Assembly (NCBI GenBank): GCA_023374045.1
Contig: CM041782.1
Span: forward strand, 251,247,810 to 251,311,809
From: Limonium bicolor
Taxonomy: Eukaryota > Streptophyta > Magnoliopsida > Caryophyllales > Plumbaginaceae
Direction: 5' to 3'
DNA length: 64,000 nucleotides
Shown: piece by piece, positions 1 to 10,823 of the stretch
Layout: every line of letters starts with the position of its first letter
Position numbering within the stretch: position 1 is the stretch's first letter
Made by a program: the position numbers and the translations under genes
The notes under the pieces: model-generated
The model's input: only the letters and a program-made list of their open reading frames with translations
Database searches by the model: none
Told to the model about the DNA's origin: nothing

Positions 1-119
1 ATGTAAGTGTGTTGTTAGTAATATATGGAAGTATTGTTTATAAGTGTTCCCGTGTTCTAATATTTAGGATATGTGGAAGTATGAACTTTGAGGACAAAGT
101 TCTTTTAAGGGGGGTAGAT
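1..119 (+). mobile_element. 3' tail of the internal region of a Ty3/gypsy-type element
   Basis: The last bases of an element whose body lies left of the window. It holds a hairpin at 83-102 (arms GAACTTTG and CAAAGTTC, loop AGGA) and then a polypurine tract directly abutting the LTR at 120. The block GAGGACAAAGTTCTTTTAAGGGGGG resembles the 3' end of plant chromovirus-like gypsy elements. No coding sequence can be recognised in this short piece. Confidence 0.75.
107..119 (+). other. Polypurine tract (plus-strand primer)
   Basis: AAGGGGGGTAGAT directly precedes the LTR start TGAAATACCCC at 120. The same tract, ending in C, precedes both complete family 3 LTRs (21288-21300 and 33295-33307). The position and purine run fit the primer for plus-strand DNA synthesis. 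Confidence 0.85.
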
Positions 120-742
120 TGAAATACCCCAAACCTTAATATATTGTTTAAACACTTAAATATGGTGTATTAAGACTAAAAAGAGTCTTAGAAACATTAG
201 TAAACAAATTTAAACAAAAGGAAACACAAAATGTGCTTTAAAGTCAATAAGAGCCAAAATGTGCTCTAAGCTTGGGATAAACTTGGTTAAGACCTAATGA
301 ACTTACCAAGACCTCATTTATACACTAATGAACATATTAAATCAATTACCAAAGAAAACCAAGCTTGAAAACAAGTTTAAACACAAAATGTGCTTTAAGG
401 AGTCTTAAAGCACATTTTTGAAAAATTGTCTTGTAAATGAGTTTTGAATGGCTAGATGTCCATCATTACTCTTAAATATATATGTGTACTATATAATATC
501 ACATTTGGGTGTCTATATTAGTGGGAAATCAAAAATTTCACTTCTATGTGCCTTGTTTTATGAATAGTAACTTTTAAAGCTATTTTGTAACATATGTTTG
601 TATAAGTATTTAAATTGACAAACAAAGACTATATTACCCTCCTACTACTATTTGGGCCGGTTTTTAAGGTTGGTGACACACCACCTTTGTTAGCTTGTTA
701 ACAAAATAAGTAAACTACTTAAGTACCCTTTTACTTTATAAG

Positions 743-750
743 TATAAATA
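743..750 (+). promoter_or_regulatory. Probable TATA box of the LTR promoter
   Basis: TATAAATA lies about 620 bp into the LTR, followed by a pyrimidine-rich stretch (CTCATTCTCTCATTTCC) typical of plant leaders. The matching place in the E LTR has TTTATAAG (54136-54143), and the minus-strand copy at 41016-45526 has a similar motif near 44800. The transcription start is inferred, not shown. Confidence 0.5.
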
Positions 751-2335
751 TCTTCATAAAGTAAATTCTATCTCATTCTCTCATTTCCTTCCTTGCTCAC
801 ACGGTTTCCCACCTCTCTTCTTCCTTTCTTCTTTGTTCTCTCACGATAGAACCACTACCACCATTAAAACACAAGCTTTGATCTCTTGTAAAACCTTGCT
901 CACTTGTCCAAATCAAAAAAAAACACCACCAATCTCTTCCTCTCCTCAAGCTCTTCATTTCTATCTTCTCCAAACTTCAAGACAACCATTTCGGTGCCAT
1001 GGAGTTTCTCCATTGAAGGAGCTTGAGCTTGTTTGACTACATTATTACTCTCCTTGGATTCTAGGTAAGGAATCTCAAATAAAAACTTCCTTTCCTCCTT
1101 GTTTTTGTCATGTCCGAAAATATGTATTGAAGGAGCTTTTTATGTGACTTTGTTCTAGCTTCATTCCAACTCTTCATGGACTAGGTGGAGTCCTCTCTTG
1201 CTAGATATTCAAACTCTCTTCAAAGAGCAAGGTAAAACAACTACATTAATGTTTTGAAACAATGTAAAACTAGGGTTTACAATGAGATGGAGCTTATAGC
1301 TTGAATACTCATTTCAATGTTTGTATATTGTTTAGAGCTTGTCAAAGAATCAAGTACTCTATTGGTTTTCTAAAGGAAACAAGAAAGAAGTTATTTTGCA
1401 AAAGAGGTAAATCTACTAACCTAATGTATTTTAATGCCTTAGGAGAAATGAGCTCATAAATGCTTATTAAACTACCTAAAGAGCCAATGGTGAATGACTT
1501 AGTAAAGTGTTCCAAGAGCTTAGTAAAAGGCATATGTGTTGTTGAGTGTATTTGCAGGTAAAGGCAAATATATTGTGGAAATTCAGTGTTTATGATTTGT
1601 GCATTTTAAGGGCCTAAGAGCCATGTCATTTAAGGGCCTAAGTGCCATGCAATTTTAATTGTGCACTATATTGTGATGTAGTGCTTTGTAAGTGAAGTTT
1701 GTGTATAATAAGTACTTGATGGATTTTTAGTGTTCTTGGTTGTTTGTTGGTAAAAACAATGTGTTTTGGGTTAGTAATGTTCTAGGAGAACCTATGTCGA
1801 AATTTGGGTAACAAATGTGAAGTTCTAAGTGTTAAAATGAGTTGATAAGTTAAGGAGTATTTAAAATGGTTAAGTGTTGTTCTTGTGTAGGAAACATGCA
1901 TTAAGGTGATTTAGGATGTAACAAGGACTTAGGCATGAGCTTGAGATTTAGTATGTACCAAAGTCATTTTGGGACTTAGTAAAGACTTAGGCAAACTTTG
2001 GTAAATAAGGAGAAAGTGTGAACTTGGAAAAAGAACTTCAAGAGTGATATAAGGAGTTGGTGTGAGAAATAATGCTTAAGAGATGGTGTTAAGATAAGGA
2101 GAAAGCATTTTGGGATAGTAGTTACCATAGGTGAGAAACACCACCTAGGAACCTAGTATAAAATAACATAAGTGTTAGAGGAATTTTACAAGGAAATAAG
2201 TAAAGGCTTAAGGAGTTAGAAAATGAGTTTCATGGATGTTGTATGTGGATGTAAGTTACCAAATGTTCTTGGAGCATTAAGAGGCCTTAGGAGAAGTTTG
2301 GTGAAGATTGGCAAAGTTTGGGTAAGTTAAGAAGG

Positions 2336-2667
2336 CGACCGACCCAGGGTCCGACCCAGTTTTGGGTCGGTCGAGCCTCTGTTAGATGTTAGGAAAAGTT
2401 TCGGTGATGGTCCGACCCAAAAGGGTGGGTCGGACATGGGTCGGTCGGTCAAATTTCAAAGGAGGGAAATGTTCGCACATGGTCCGACCCAGTGAGTGAG
2501 TCGGACGTGGGTCGGACGGCATGATTATGAAGAAGTAAAAGGGTTTCTGTAATGGACCGACCAGAAGGTTGGGTCGGACATGGGTCGGTCAGGTAAAGTT
2601 TTTCAGACCCGAAAACCACTGGGAGGGTCCGACCCAGTTGTGGGTCGGACGGTGGGTCGGTCGGACC
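2336..2667 (+). repeat. Mid-LTR palindromic hairpin array (CCGACCCA type)
   Basis: Five units, each with GGTCCGACCCA or GACCGACCCA on one arm and TGGGTCGGAC or GGGTCGGTCGG on the other, separated by unrelated spacers. Each unit can fold into a GC-rich hairpin in an otherwise AT-rich LTR. A poly-A run follows at once. The E LTR has an array at the same place with a different palindrome. Confidence 0.85.
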
Positions 2668-3608
2668 AAAACTTGTAAAAAAAAAAACAGAAAAGAATGT
2701 GACTTATGTAGTTAACCCTAGGGTGTATAATGAAGGTAACCTAGGGTAAGATAGGCATTAAAACATGTCATACAATCATGTTAAAACTTAGTAAGCTTGG
2801 AGTTAATAAATAATTAACCGACATTACTAATGTGTTAGGATTCTCGCAAGGTGGAAATCAGTCGAGGCAAGGACCAAGGTATGGTTTTCTTGCAGTCTGT
2901 TGTCTAGCGGTTTACACCGGTTTGTGTGTTGTATGTTTTTCTGTGTGTTTACAACGTTATAAGATTTAAACATGTAATGAGTTTACAGTTGTTCATATTA
3001 TTGTGATGTTTGTTGTGACTCATTTCCCTTGTGTGTGTCTAACATGACTTACCAATTGTGTGTTGGTTGTTAAGTTCCACTATGAACTTCTAACAAGTGT
3101 TAACTGGGAAGTGAGGAATCCGGTTGTCCGGTCATGCATGTAAGTTAAGAGTAGATATCTGAATCAGATTCGACTCTTATGTTGTTAAGATTGTTCACCT
3201 TAATTTGGCGTTCGATCTCCCGCTAGCTTCTTCCAAAGCTTACCTATTCTGACTTATGATCGGTTTAGTGGGAACCTGTGTTTGTGTGGTGTGTTCGGGT
3301 CACTAAATCCGAACCATCTGTGACTTAAGTTACTCGTTCGTCTAACAGAACGGTAATGAGTGTGTTTAACGAGCTTGACATGAGAGTGAATCACTCTCTA
3401 GGCTCTTATGTTATTTGACCCTTGTGGTTTGTTATCGTGGAGTGAAAATCCACTGTGTATGTGTTGTTGAGCTATGCACCATTGATGCCATGCTCCATGT
3501 TATGTTATGCTATGTATATAATGAATGCCATGTTATAATGACAAGTAGCTGCGCGTATCCCGGTAGCCGATGGGCTGCGCGTTAGCCATACCAGCCAAGG
3601 GTTGCTGA

Positions 3609-3620
3609 CCCCCTCGGGGG
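3609..3620 (+). repeat. CCCCC/GGGGG hairpin in U5
   Basis: CCCCC, TC, GGGGG, just after a GTTGCTGA motif. Counterparts with other sequences are at 56994-57005 (E), 50221-50230 (CCCC/GGGG in D), 59154-59165 (F, on the minus strand) and 14911-14923 (GGCCC/GGGCC in family 3). Confidence 0.6.
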
Positions 3621-3896
3621 ATCCATATTTCTTATACTGCAGGATGAGGATCGAAGAAGCGGAGTGGCTCTAGATCCTAGGGTGCAGGTTTACTTTTGTA
3701 TACTTTTGGGATGTTGGCCCGGGATGCGCCTGTGCTCCCGTGCGCGTTGTTGGATTTGGTTGTGACAGTTTACAGTGATGTTTAACAGTGAAGGTTGTAT
3801 ATGTAAACACTCGGTATTGTATATGATGTAATTATGGTTTAGTTTTATGCTCGGGAGTCTGATCATCAGACCGGTACAAGTGTATTGTTCTGCCTT

Positions 3897-3918
3897 GTCA
3901 ACCACGTGGGTGGTTGAC
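3897..3918 (+). other. Conserved U5 hairpin (9-bp stem, GUGG-type loop)
   Basis: Arms GTCAACCAC and GTGGTTGAC around loop GTGG, about 90 bases before the LTR end. All the families have a hairpin here with changed but still paired stems, so it is probably an RNA structure in the transcript leader. The motif TTCCGCTGC follows in most copies. Confidence 0.75.
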
Positions 3919-4009
3919 GGCGTTGTAGCACCGAAGCGTTAGTTACTGTTTAGTTGTTTTATTCCGCTGCGATTTCATTTAGTATCATGTGCGTATTAGG
4001 GGTGTTACA

Positions 4010-5165
4010 AAACCTATCTAGGATCAATAGATGAAAAAGACAACGTGTGGGTGCAAACGGATCCAAATCGGAGTTATGACACAGAAATAAGGTTTACAGT
4101 TGAGTAAGAATATGCGCCGACCTTGCATGTCCGAACACATGCGAGAGTAGAAATACAAATATTTGCTTATGTCCGACATACAAGTCCAAACACAAGTTTG
4201 GGACAGCCCTAAAAATGCAGCAGATTTACCACGGATTTGCAAAGGAAAAAAAGAAGAAGAAAGAAACAAGAACAAAGGCGAGAAAAATAAGAAAAAAGAA
4301 AAGAAATGTAGGGGCTCTACCTCTATTGAAGCTCCGCACCTCATCCATGGATGTTTCTCACCTTTTCTCCCCTCTCTCTCTAGTGCTTGAGTAGTCTCAT
4401 TTTGTATCTAGGGATGAGGATTTTGCCCCAAGTCCCTAAAACTTTATTGTTGAACCTTGAACTTATTTGAATGCTTTATTTTAGTCCTTGTTCTAAATGT
4501 ATGATAATATTAAGTGTTTAGGGTTTTTAAGCTTGTCTACATGGAAATTGAGTATTTGCTTAGGTTTTGCTCAATCTATTATCATTGTGTTAAATTAGTT
4601 GGTTTAACGTTTCCAACTAATTTACCATTAGTGTGGGTTTCTACCGTAGTTAATCAAAAGTAGAGATATATATGTTGGAGACTAAATCAATGTAACCGTA
4701 TCTCAAGTATTTGACATAGGTTCCATTGCAAGTTAGGGGGAATTTGTGCTTAATGCTATCGATTGAACCGGGTACTTGAACTAACATTAGAGTTTCAATT
4801 TTTTAGGATTAATTCACCAAGATTTGGTTGTTAGTTATTAAATATTCCTGTTGTTTAGCTACAAGTTCAAGAATTGACACTTGGTAGTAAAGGGTGATGG
4901 GTGCAAAGAGCCATATTCCCAGGTACATCTATCTTAGATAGTTAGCTTAGTTTTATAGCTTTCCTTTATTTACCCGTTTAACAACCAAAACCAAAAACCC
5001 TTGAATTTTTGGCCATTATATTTTTGTATATTATGCACACCTACTAAACTTATAAATAGTTAGATAGTATTGAAGTCCCTGAGGATATGACCTTGTTGAC
5101 TACAACGAATGGGTTCACTGCTATTTAATTAGCAAGATATATTCATTTTATTTTGCACAACATTG
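4010..5165. repeat. Unclassified repeat remnant, probably LTR or leader of another retrotransposon
   Basis: AT-rich sequence with no credible gene. The stretch 5070-5140 (CCCTGAGGATATGACC and following) is, on the opposite strand, a diverged copy of the motif at 40700-40760 (GCAAGTGCACC, GTATCCACAGG). The two remnants therefore probably belong to one or to related repeat families in opposite orientation. The A-rich frame at 4163-4390 (many Lys and Glu) looks like low-complexity sequence. I cannot name the family. Confidence 0.35.
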
Positions 5166-6551
5166 CTATGTATCAACCCTTGCACTTGGACCAGCCTGGT
5201 AAGCGCTAATTCTCATATATTGTATAGCAGGTTGTCCATTAGTCTGGACCCGTCGTTCTTCGTGATTTCTTATCCCTGTCAGTAGCGCGCTTGAACTCGA
5301 ACCATTCTTTTCCGATACCTTGCAAGAGCTCACCTCTTCAACACTTCCAATATTCTCCATACAATTCCTCCATATTGAAAATCTAGATCCATCATTTTCT
5401 TTCTCCATCTGAATATCTCTGAGCCTTTTTGTATCTTTTTTCCTTGCCGGGTTATACCTTCCCCTTAAAATTGTTTTGGGCTTCCCTCTTCTCTCATGAT
5501 TCCATCCTTTTGTTCTATACCACCGTCCAAGGGCCAAAATCCTCCACCACATGCTCTTCAATCAACCTTTCCTTCCTCACCATTGAGACCCCTTCCGTAT
5601 CGATCACTGCACCTTGGTTCTCATTCCTAGGGCAATCACTCTTTCCACGCCCGTAACAGCGGTAGTTAAAGCATATAAGATATAATCCTTCATACTCGAT
5701 CTTAATCACCTTTATTTTCAGTTTGTAATTTGCAAGCAAGGGTTTGGTTAAATCTACATTGATGCAAACTCAATCATACCTCGATCGTCCATAGTCATTT
5801 GACTCCAAATCAACTTTCATCCCTTTGCCTCATTTTTCTCCAATCAGCTTGAGGAAATCTTCATTGTAGTACTCAATCAGTAAATCTGGGAAACTAACCT
5901 ACACTTCCAAGTTCTTTAGGGCCTCCGTTTCAACATTGAAGTTAGGTCACCAGCGTCTAATTTGACGTCCTCCATTCAACAAAAATTCAGAGTCTTCATG
6001 ACTCTCAAATATGACCACAAAATAACCATTCCCAGTTTCAGACAGTTTAAAGTCACATCGCAGTTGCCACCTCTATTTCAGACGTCTCATCATTCCTAGA
6101 GGGAAGTTTTTCCCCAAGAGCTGGACAATCACTGAGTTGACCCATGGTTGCCGGATGTTTTCTTCAAATCACGAGGAATACAAATTGAGGGGCATCTCTC
6201 ATCATCCGCCTTCATCTAGGCTCTCTTCGTCATCCAATTTCTCACATTCAAATAGAGGATTCAGTGTTTCCCCAAGCATCAAATGACAGTGGAAGGACAT
6301 ACTTCCACCAGTACTAGCAGCCACCACTCTTGGCTCCTCTTCCATATATGTCGCCTTCTCATCTAGGGTTCTTCTTGATTTTTTCTGCTTTGGTTTTTCA
6401 GGCGGAGATGCAAGCGAAGATTCCCCCTTGAAGCAGTATTCATGGTTCCCCAAGTAGTAAAACACACCTGCAGATGAAAGGATAGATGGACCCTCTCACC
6501 AGGGGCAAGTACGCTAGCGAAGGGACAGCGAGACAACGCCGAACTCAGCAA
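5166..6551 (-). pseudogene. Decayed LINE ORF1 (DUF4283 domain plus zinc knuckle)
   Basis: Read on the minus strand, about 6144 to 5626 gives a chain typical of the nucleic-acid-binding ORF1 protein of plant LINEs. It begins WVNSVIVQLLGKNFPLG, continues with CDFKLSETGNGYFVVIFES (the DUF4283 core), and reaches IEYEGLYLICFNYRCYGRGK and then a terminal Cys. That last part is the zf-CCHC region, but the second Cys has become Tyr and the His has become Arg. I count five in-frame stop codons across the core, so the gene is dead. Further minus-strand open frames at 5166-5561 and 6202-6551 are probably the tail and start of the same ORF. No endonuclease or reverse transcriptase follows, so the copy is truncated. 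Confident as to family, less so for the exact limits. Confidence 0.75.
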
Positions 6552-6620
6552 ACCCTTGGAGAAATTTTAAATCATCGTTTTGACTTCTTAATTTTGAAAT
6601 TGTATTTTCCTCTCCCTCAA

Positions 6621-7354
6621 TGAAATACCCCAAACCTAAGTATGTTAATTAAACATCAAGTTATGATGTAATAAGGCTAAAATATGCCTTAGAAACATTG
6701 GTAGACAATCTAAAGCAAAGAAAATACAAGGAAACACCATAAAGGCAATCTAAGCAAAAACATGCTCTAAGCTTGGAGTAACTTTGGTTAACACCCAAAT
6801 ATCATTATTAGACCTTAGTAACATGATAATGGACATGTTAAACCAATTACCAAAGAAAACCAAGCTCAAAACAAGTTAAAACACAAATTGTGCCTTAAGG
6901 ACTCTTAAAGCACATTTTTGAAAAATTATCTTGGAAGGAGGTTTTGAGTGGCTAAATGCCCATGAGTACACCTTAATCAATATGTGTACTACTTAGTATC
7001 ACATTAGGAAGCCTAAAATAATGGGAAACCAAAAATTTCACAAATATGTGCACTAATTGTGAATAGTGATCAAATAGTGCCCAATTTAAGCTTTAGTCAA
7101 CTTTGTCTAATTAATTGGTCAACAAAGACCATAAATATCCCATTAATATGGAGGGGGGCAGGTTTGAAGTGGTGAGTCACCACATGTGCCAGCCAACTTA
7201 AGAAAAGAAGAGGGAAGTAGAAAAAGACTATTCACCTTTTAAAAAGAAAATATCTTACAACTAGCTTACCTCTCTCCTTCCTTCTTCATTCATTCTCTTT
7301 CCACAGTTTTTTCTTCATCTTCATCCTATCCAAACCGTGAGTTACAGCCCCATT
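6621..7354 (+). mobile_element. Family 1 LTR fragment (5' part)
   Basis: Starts TGAAATACCCCAAACC and follows the first ~730 bp of the 120-4009 LTR (shared AACCAATTACCAAAGAAAACC and CTTAAGGACTCTTAAAGCAC blocks). It is cut at 7354, where a minus-strand LTR begins. The rest of this copy is not found before the assembly gap. Confidence 0.8.
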
Positions 7355-10323
7355 TGTAACACCCCTAGTCCTAACCTGTTAAAAACGTCACAAGTCGTAG
7401 CAAAATAAATAACATCGCAACGGAAAGTAAAAACTATCTAACCTTGGTGTTACACGCCGTTACTCACCCTTGTGAGTAACAAGGCATTCTTACTCCATCC
7501 AACAACCTTACCTCCTCACACTGTGATGAACAGATACTGAGCACTCTAATTATTACAGACCAAATCCAAACTAAATGAGCAGCTAACTGAATACAACAAA
7601 CTCTTTATTACAATACCAAATAAAACTTAAGAGTGTTCATTAAAACACAGCAGCTACCCTGTTCCCCGCACTCCGGTTTGTGTCTTCTTCAGTAACCTGA
7701 AATGTTTTGCCCATTGAAGGGCTCAGCAATCGAAATGCTGGTATGCTAAATGTAGTCCTAAGTCATCTAGATTCCTTAAGTCGTTTTAGCCATCTTGATA
7801 TTAGATTCTTTACAAGATATACCGGTTTACAATAATAACAGACTTAACTATAATATCAAACATTCACACAATAGTCCACCTGCAAACATCAGTGCATAAT
7901 AATAACCACAACTTGTATTCAAATACCAACAATCCATAATAGAAATCAGCAAGATACGCATATTAAACTGTACTTGTTAGTTGGCCACCCGGCCCTTGTC
8001 CTTTAACCAACCATTTAAACTTTTACAATTAATTTCCACCTCAGGCGTCATGTCAAGACAACTCTTAAAACTTATTAATGGACAGTAGTCCCCTGGGTTC
8101 CAATGGAACCGTTACCAGCTGACCTTATGGCCCTGGATAATATATTGACCGATCTGGTCGAACCTGTGCACCAACGGCAGTGCCCTCCGCCATCGTCGAA
8201 TGTGGACAATGGATTCCCTTGAGTGACTCCCCATTGAAGTCTCTCGTAGATCTCGATGCGCAACCAGAAAGTCGAAACAGTCTGGATTCCTCTCTTTATA
8301 AGTTAGCCCTTTTGTCAGTGGTACAATAACCAATACTTGAATTAAGACTATAACAGTTGACCATCAGTTAGGTTCAATAATACCTAAATGTCAGTTAGTC
8401 TTCTTTTTTTTTTTTTATTTTACTTATGTATAAACTTCAGTTTAGATGTATAAATCATAAGACGTTCACGTATAAATAAACGCAGTGGTGTTGAGCAACA
8501 CATCATACAATAATAATACACATAAAATCACAGGTGTTGCTCTTAACAAGTAAGCACACACGTCTGGACCTTAGGAAAAACCTTAGGACATTCAGACCAC
8601 ACAATTAACATACCGTTCACCGTAATAACAGCTAGCTTGACAATTCACGCTCTAGTAATTCTTTCCCGTACGCTGTTATTTATACATGCAATAACGGGTA
8701 ATATTAATACGTCTGTCCACTAAATATTACAGTACTGTCACCGTAGAGTTTATACTCGTTGTATACTAACTCTGTATGTTATTTATTTTCCTCTGTTATT
8801 TTAACAGTGACTCTAGGTAGTTCAACAGTTCGTTATTTTATGTGATATCCACATGTGATAATGAATCTCTACCTTGTAGCATATTTCTATTTCCTTAATC
8901 ATATACCCATAATTATTTCCACTTATTCTTTATATTATACCATTTGGTTATTTTTATTATAACCACCTTTGTTTTATAAACTTTATATTATATTCCATAT
9001 TATGGCATATTACATAGTTTTAATTCCTTTCTTTATTAAATTACAAAACCATCCTTATTAATTCGGTATTTATATTTTATACCCAACAATCTTTATAAAT
9101 TACCTAATTATCATGTAACTTTATAATTTACTATCTAACCACTTAATATTTCGGTAATCACAAATGGAGTATTCTAATTTTATAAATTACAAAATATTCA
9201 CATTAACTTTCGGTAATTGTAAATTAAGCATATTAATTTTCGAAAATTACCATATAACCACATCTATATTTCGGTTTCAACATATATTTTCTATAATTAC
9301 ATTTTAACCCCAAAAACTTTATATAAGTTACATATTAACTTATAAACTATAGTTTTAATATTTTATTTTCTTTAAATACCGAAATGAACCCTTATACTTT
9401 CGTAAATTATGATTTTGCCCTCTTTCAATTCGGTTTTATATATATTCTTTCATAAATTACATATTCACCCCAAAACTTTTATAAACGTAATATTTTATGT
9501 CATAAATCATTTTAACCCAAAGTTTTTGGTCAACATTTTGTCCAAGACTTAATTTCATAATTAATACTTTATATACCCATAAATTTACTTGTAATTCGGC
9601 TACACTCCTAAACTTCTCAATAAATACAAAATAGCCCCAAAACTTTATAAAATGTTATTTTAACACTTATACACTTATTTAAATTCACCAAAATTCATAA
9701 TATAAATTCCTACCATATATTATATTATTAATACACCAAATTGACCCATTAGTCCTCGGCAATTAATATTAGTACCCTAAACTTTTCAAAATTTACATTT
9801 TAACCACATAACTTATTAAACTAGCCATTTAAATACTTGTAGCTATTTTTAATGTTCCCAAAATTTATAATATAAGCTAATATACTTATATACCTCAAAA
9901 ATCACCAATTAACACATTTCATTCTCGGCCTTAATAATACTTCACTATATAGTTTTTAAAACTTGATTTAAACTTTATAATATGTACATATAAATGTATA
10001 TAAGCCATATAACACTTCTAAAAATTATGTTAATGACTTAGAATGATTATAAGCTTAAAATAAAGCATTTCTCCCCTAGGATATTTGGCCTAATTATTTA
10101 TGCATCATAAATAAATTTTGTGACACATTTTTATACCTTAAGGTAATAATCTTACCTTATATGTTATAAATTTTTTTCTTGACAATATAACCCATTATAT
10201 TTCGGCCTTAATTTATTTAGAGGTTATACATAATTTTTATACCAAGTTTTGATGCTTAAATCAAACTTAAACTTAATAACCTTTAATTATAGAAACTTAC
10301 TCCTTAAATCAAGACAATTCTTG
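7355..10323 (-). mobile_element. Family 4 LTR, minus strand, runs into the gap
   Basis: Begins TGTAACACCCCTAG, the reverse complement of an LTR 3' end, and carries the reverse-complemented TTCCGTTGC-like motif and the U5 hairpin (7459-7480). It runs about 3 kb, increasingly AT-rich, with no coding signal. Its start (the expected GGGGTATTTCA on the plus strand) is not reached before the Ns. Whether it is a solo LTR or part of a longer minus-strand element cannot be decided. Confidence 0.7.
7459..7480 (-). other. Conserved U5 hairpin, family 4 version
   Basis: In the sense of the LTR the arms are GTTACTCAC and GTGAGTAAC, loop AAGG. Compared with family 1 (GTCAACCAC/GTGGTTGAC), several stem positions differ and each is matched by a change on the other side. 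Confidence 0.7.
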
Positions 10324-10823
10324 NNNNNNNNNNNNNNNNNNNNNNNNNNNNNNNNNNNNNNNNNNNNNNNNNNNNNNNNNNNNNNNNNNNNNNNNNNNNN
10401 NNNNNNNNNNNNNNNNNNNNNNNNNNNNNNNNNNNNNNNNNNNNNNNNNNNNNNNNNNNNNNNNNNNNNNNNNNNNNNNNNNNNNNNNNNNNNNNNNNNN
10501 NNNNNNNNNNNNNNNNNNNNNNNNNNNNNNNNNNNNNNNNNNNNNNNNNNNNNNNNNNNNNNNNNNNNNNNNNNNNNNNNNNNNNNNNNNNNNNNNNNNN
10601 NNNNNNNNNNNNNNNNNNNNNNNNNNNNNNNNNNNNNNNNNNNNNNNNNNNNNNNNNNNNNNNNNNNNNNNNNNNNNNNNNNNNNNNNNNNNNNNNNNNN
10701 NNNNNNNNNNNNNNNNNNNNNNNNNNNNNNNNNNNNNNNNNNNNNNNNNNNNNNNNNNNNNNNNNNNNNNNNNNNNNNNNNNNNNNNNNNNNNNNNNNNN
10801 NNNNNNNNNNNNNNNNNNNNNNN
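10324..10823. other. Assembly gap, 500 N
   Basis: Exactly 500 N, a size usually given to gaps of unknown length. It hides the 5' end of the family 4 LTR and about the first 1.57 kb of the first family 3 LTR, judged by alignment of 10824 with 22872. Confidence 0.95.

Larger units (their letters stand above)
120..4009 (+). mobile_element. Family 1 LTR, 3' LTR of an element extending off the left edge
   Basis: A 3890-bp LTR from TGAAATACCCC to GGGGTGTTACA. It is a 3' LTR because a polypurine tract abuts its start and no PBS follows its end. It aligns by eye along its whole length with the 5' LTR of element E (53516-57407, 3892 bp). A TATA box near 743 makes U3 about 650 bp and leaves more than 3 kb for R and U5. 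The downstream part holds candidate splice donors (for example at 1065), a palindromic hairpin array (2336-2667), a CCCCC/GGGGG hairpin (3609-3620) and the conserved U5 hairpin (3897-3918). Open frames inside it, such as 833-1036, are short and AT-rich and are not supported as genes. Confidence 0.9.

Noticed and set aside
833..1036. Small plus-strand frame in the family 1 LTR
   Set aside because: Low-complexity leader sequence; the start is not ATG and the E LTR does not keep the frame clearly.
2336..2667. CRISPR-like regular repeats
   Set aside because: Spacing is irregular, the repeats are imperfect palindromes inside an LTR, and the context is a plant genome.
4024..4390. Lys/Glu-rich and Phe-rich frames on both strands
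   Set aside because: Shadows of one purine-rich stretch.
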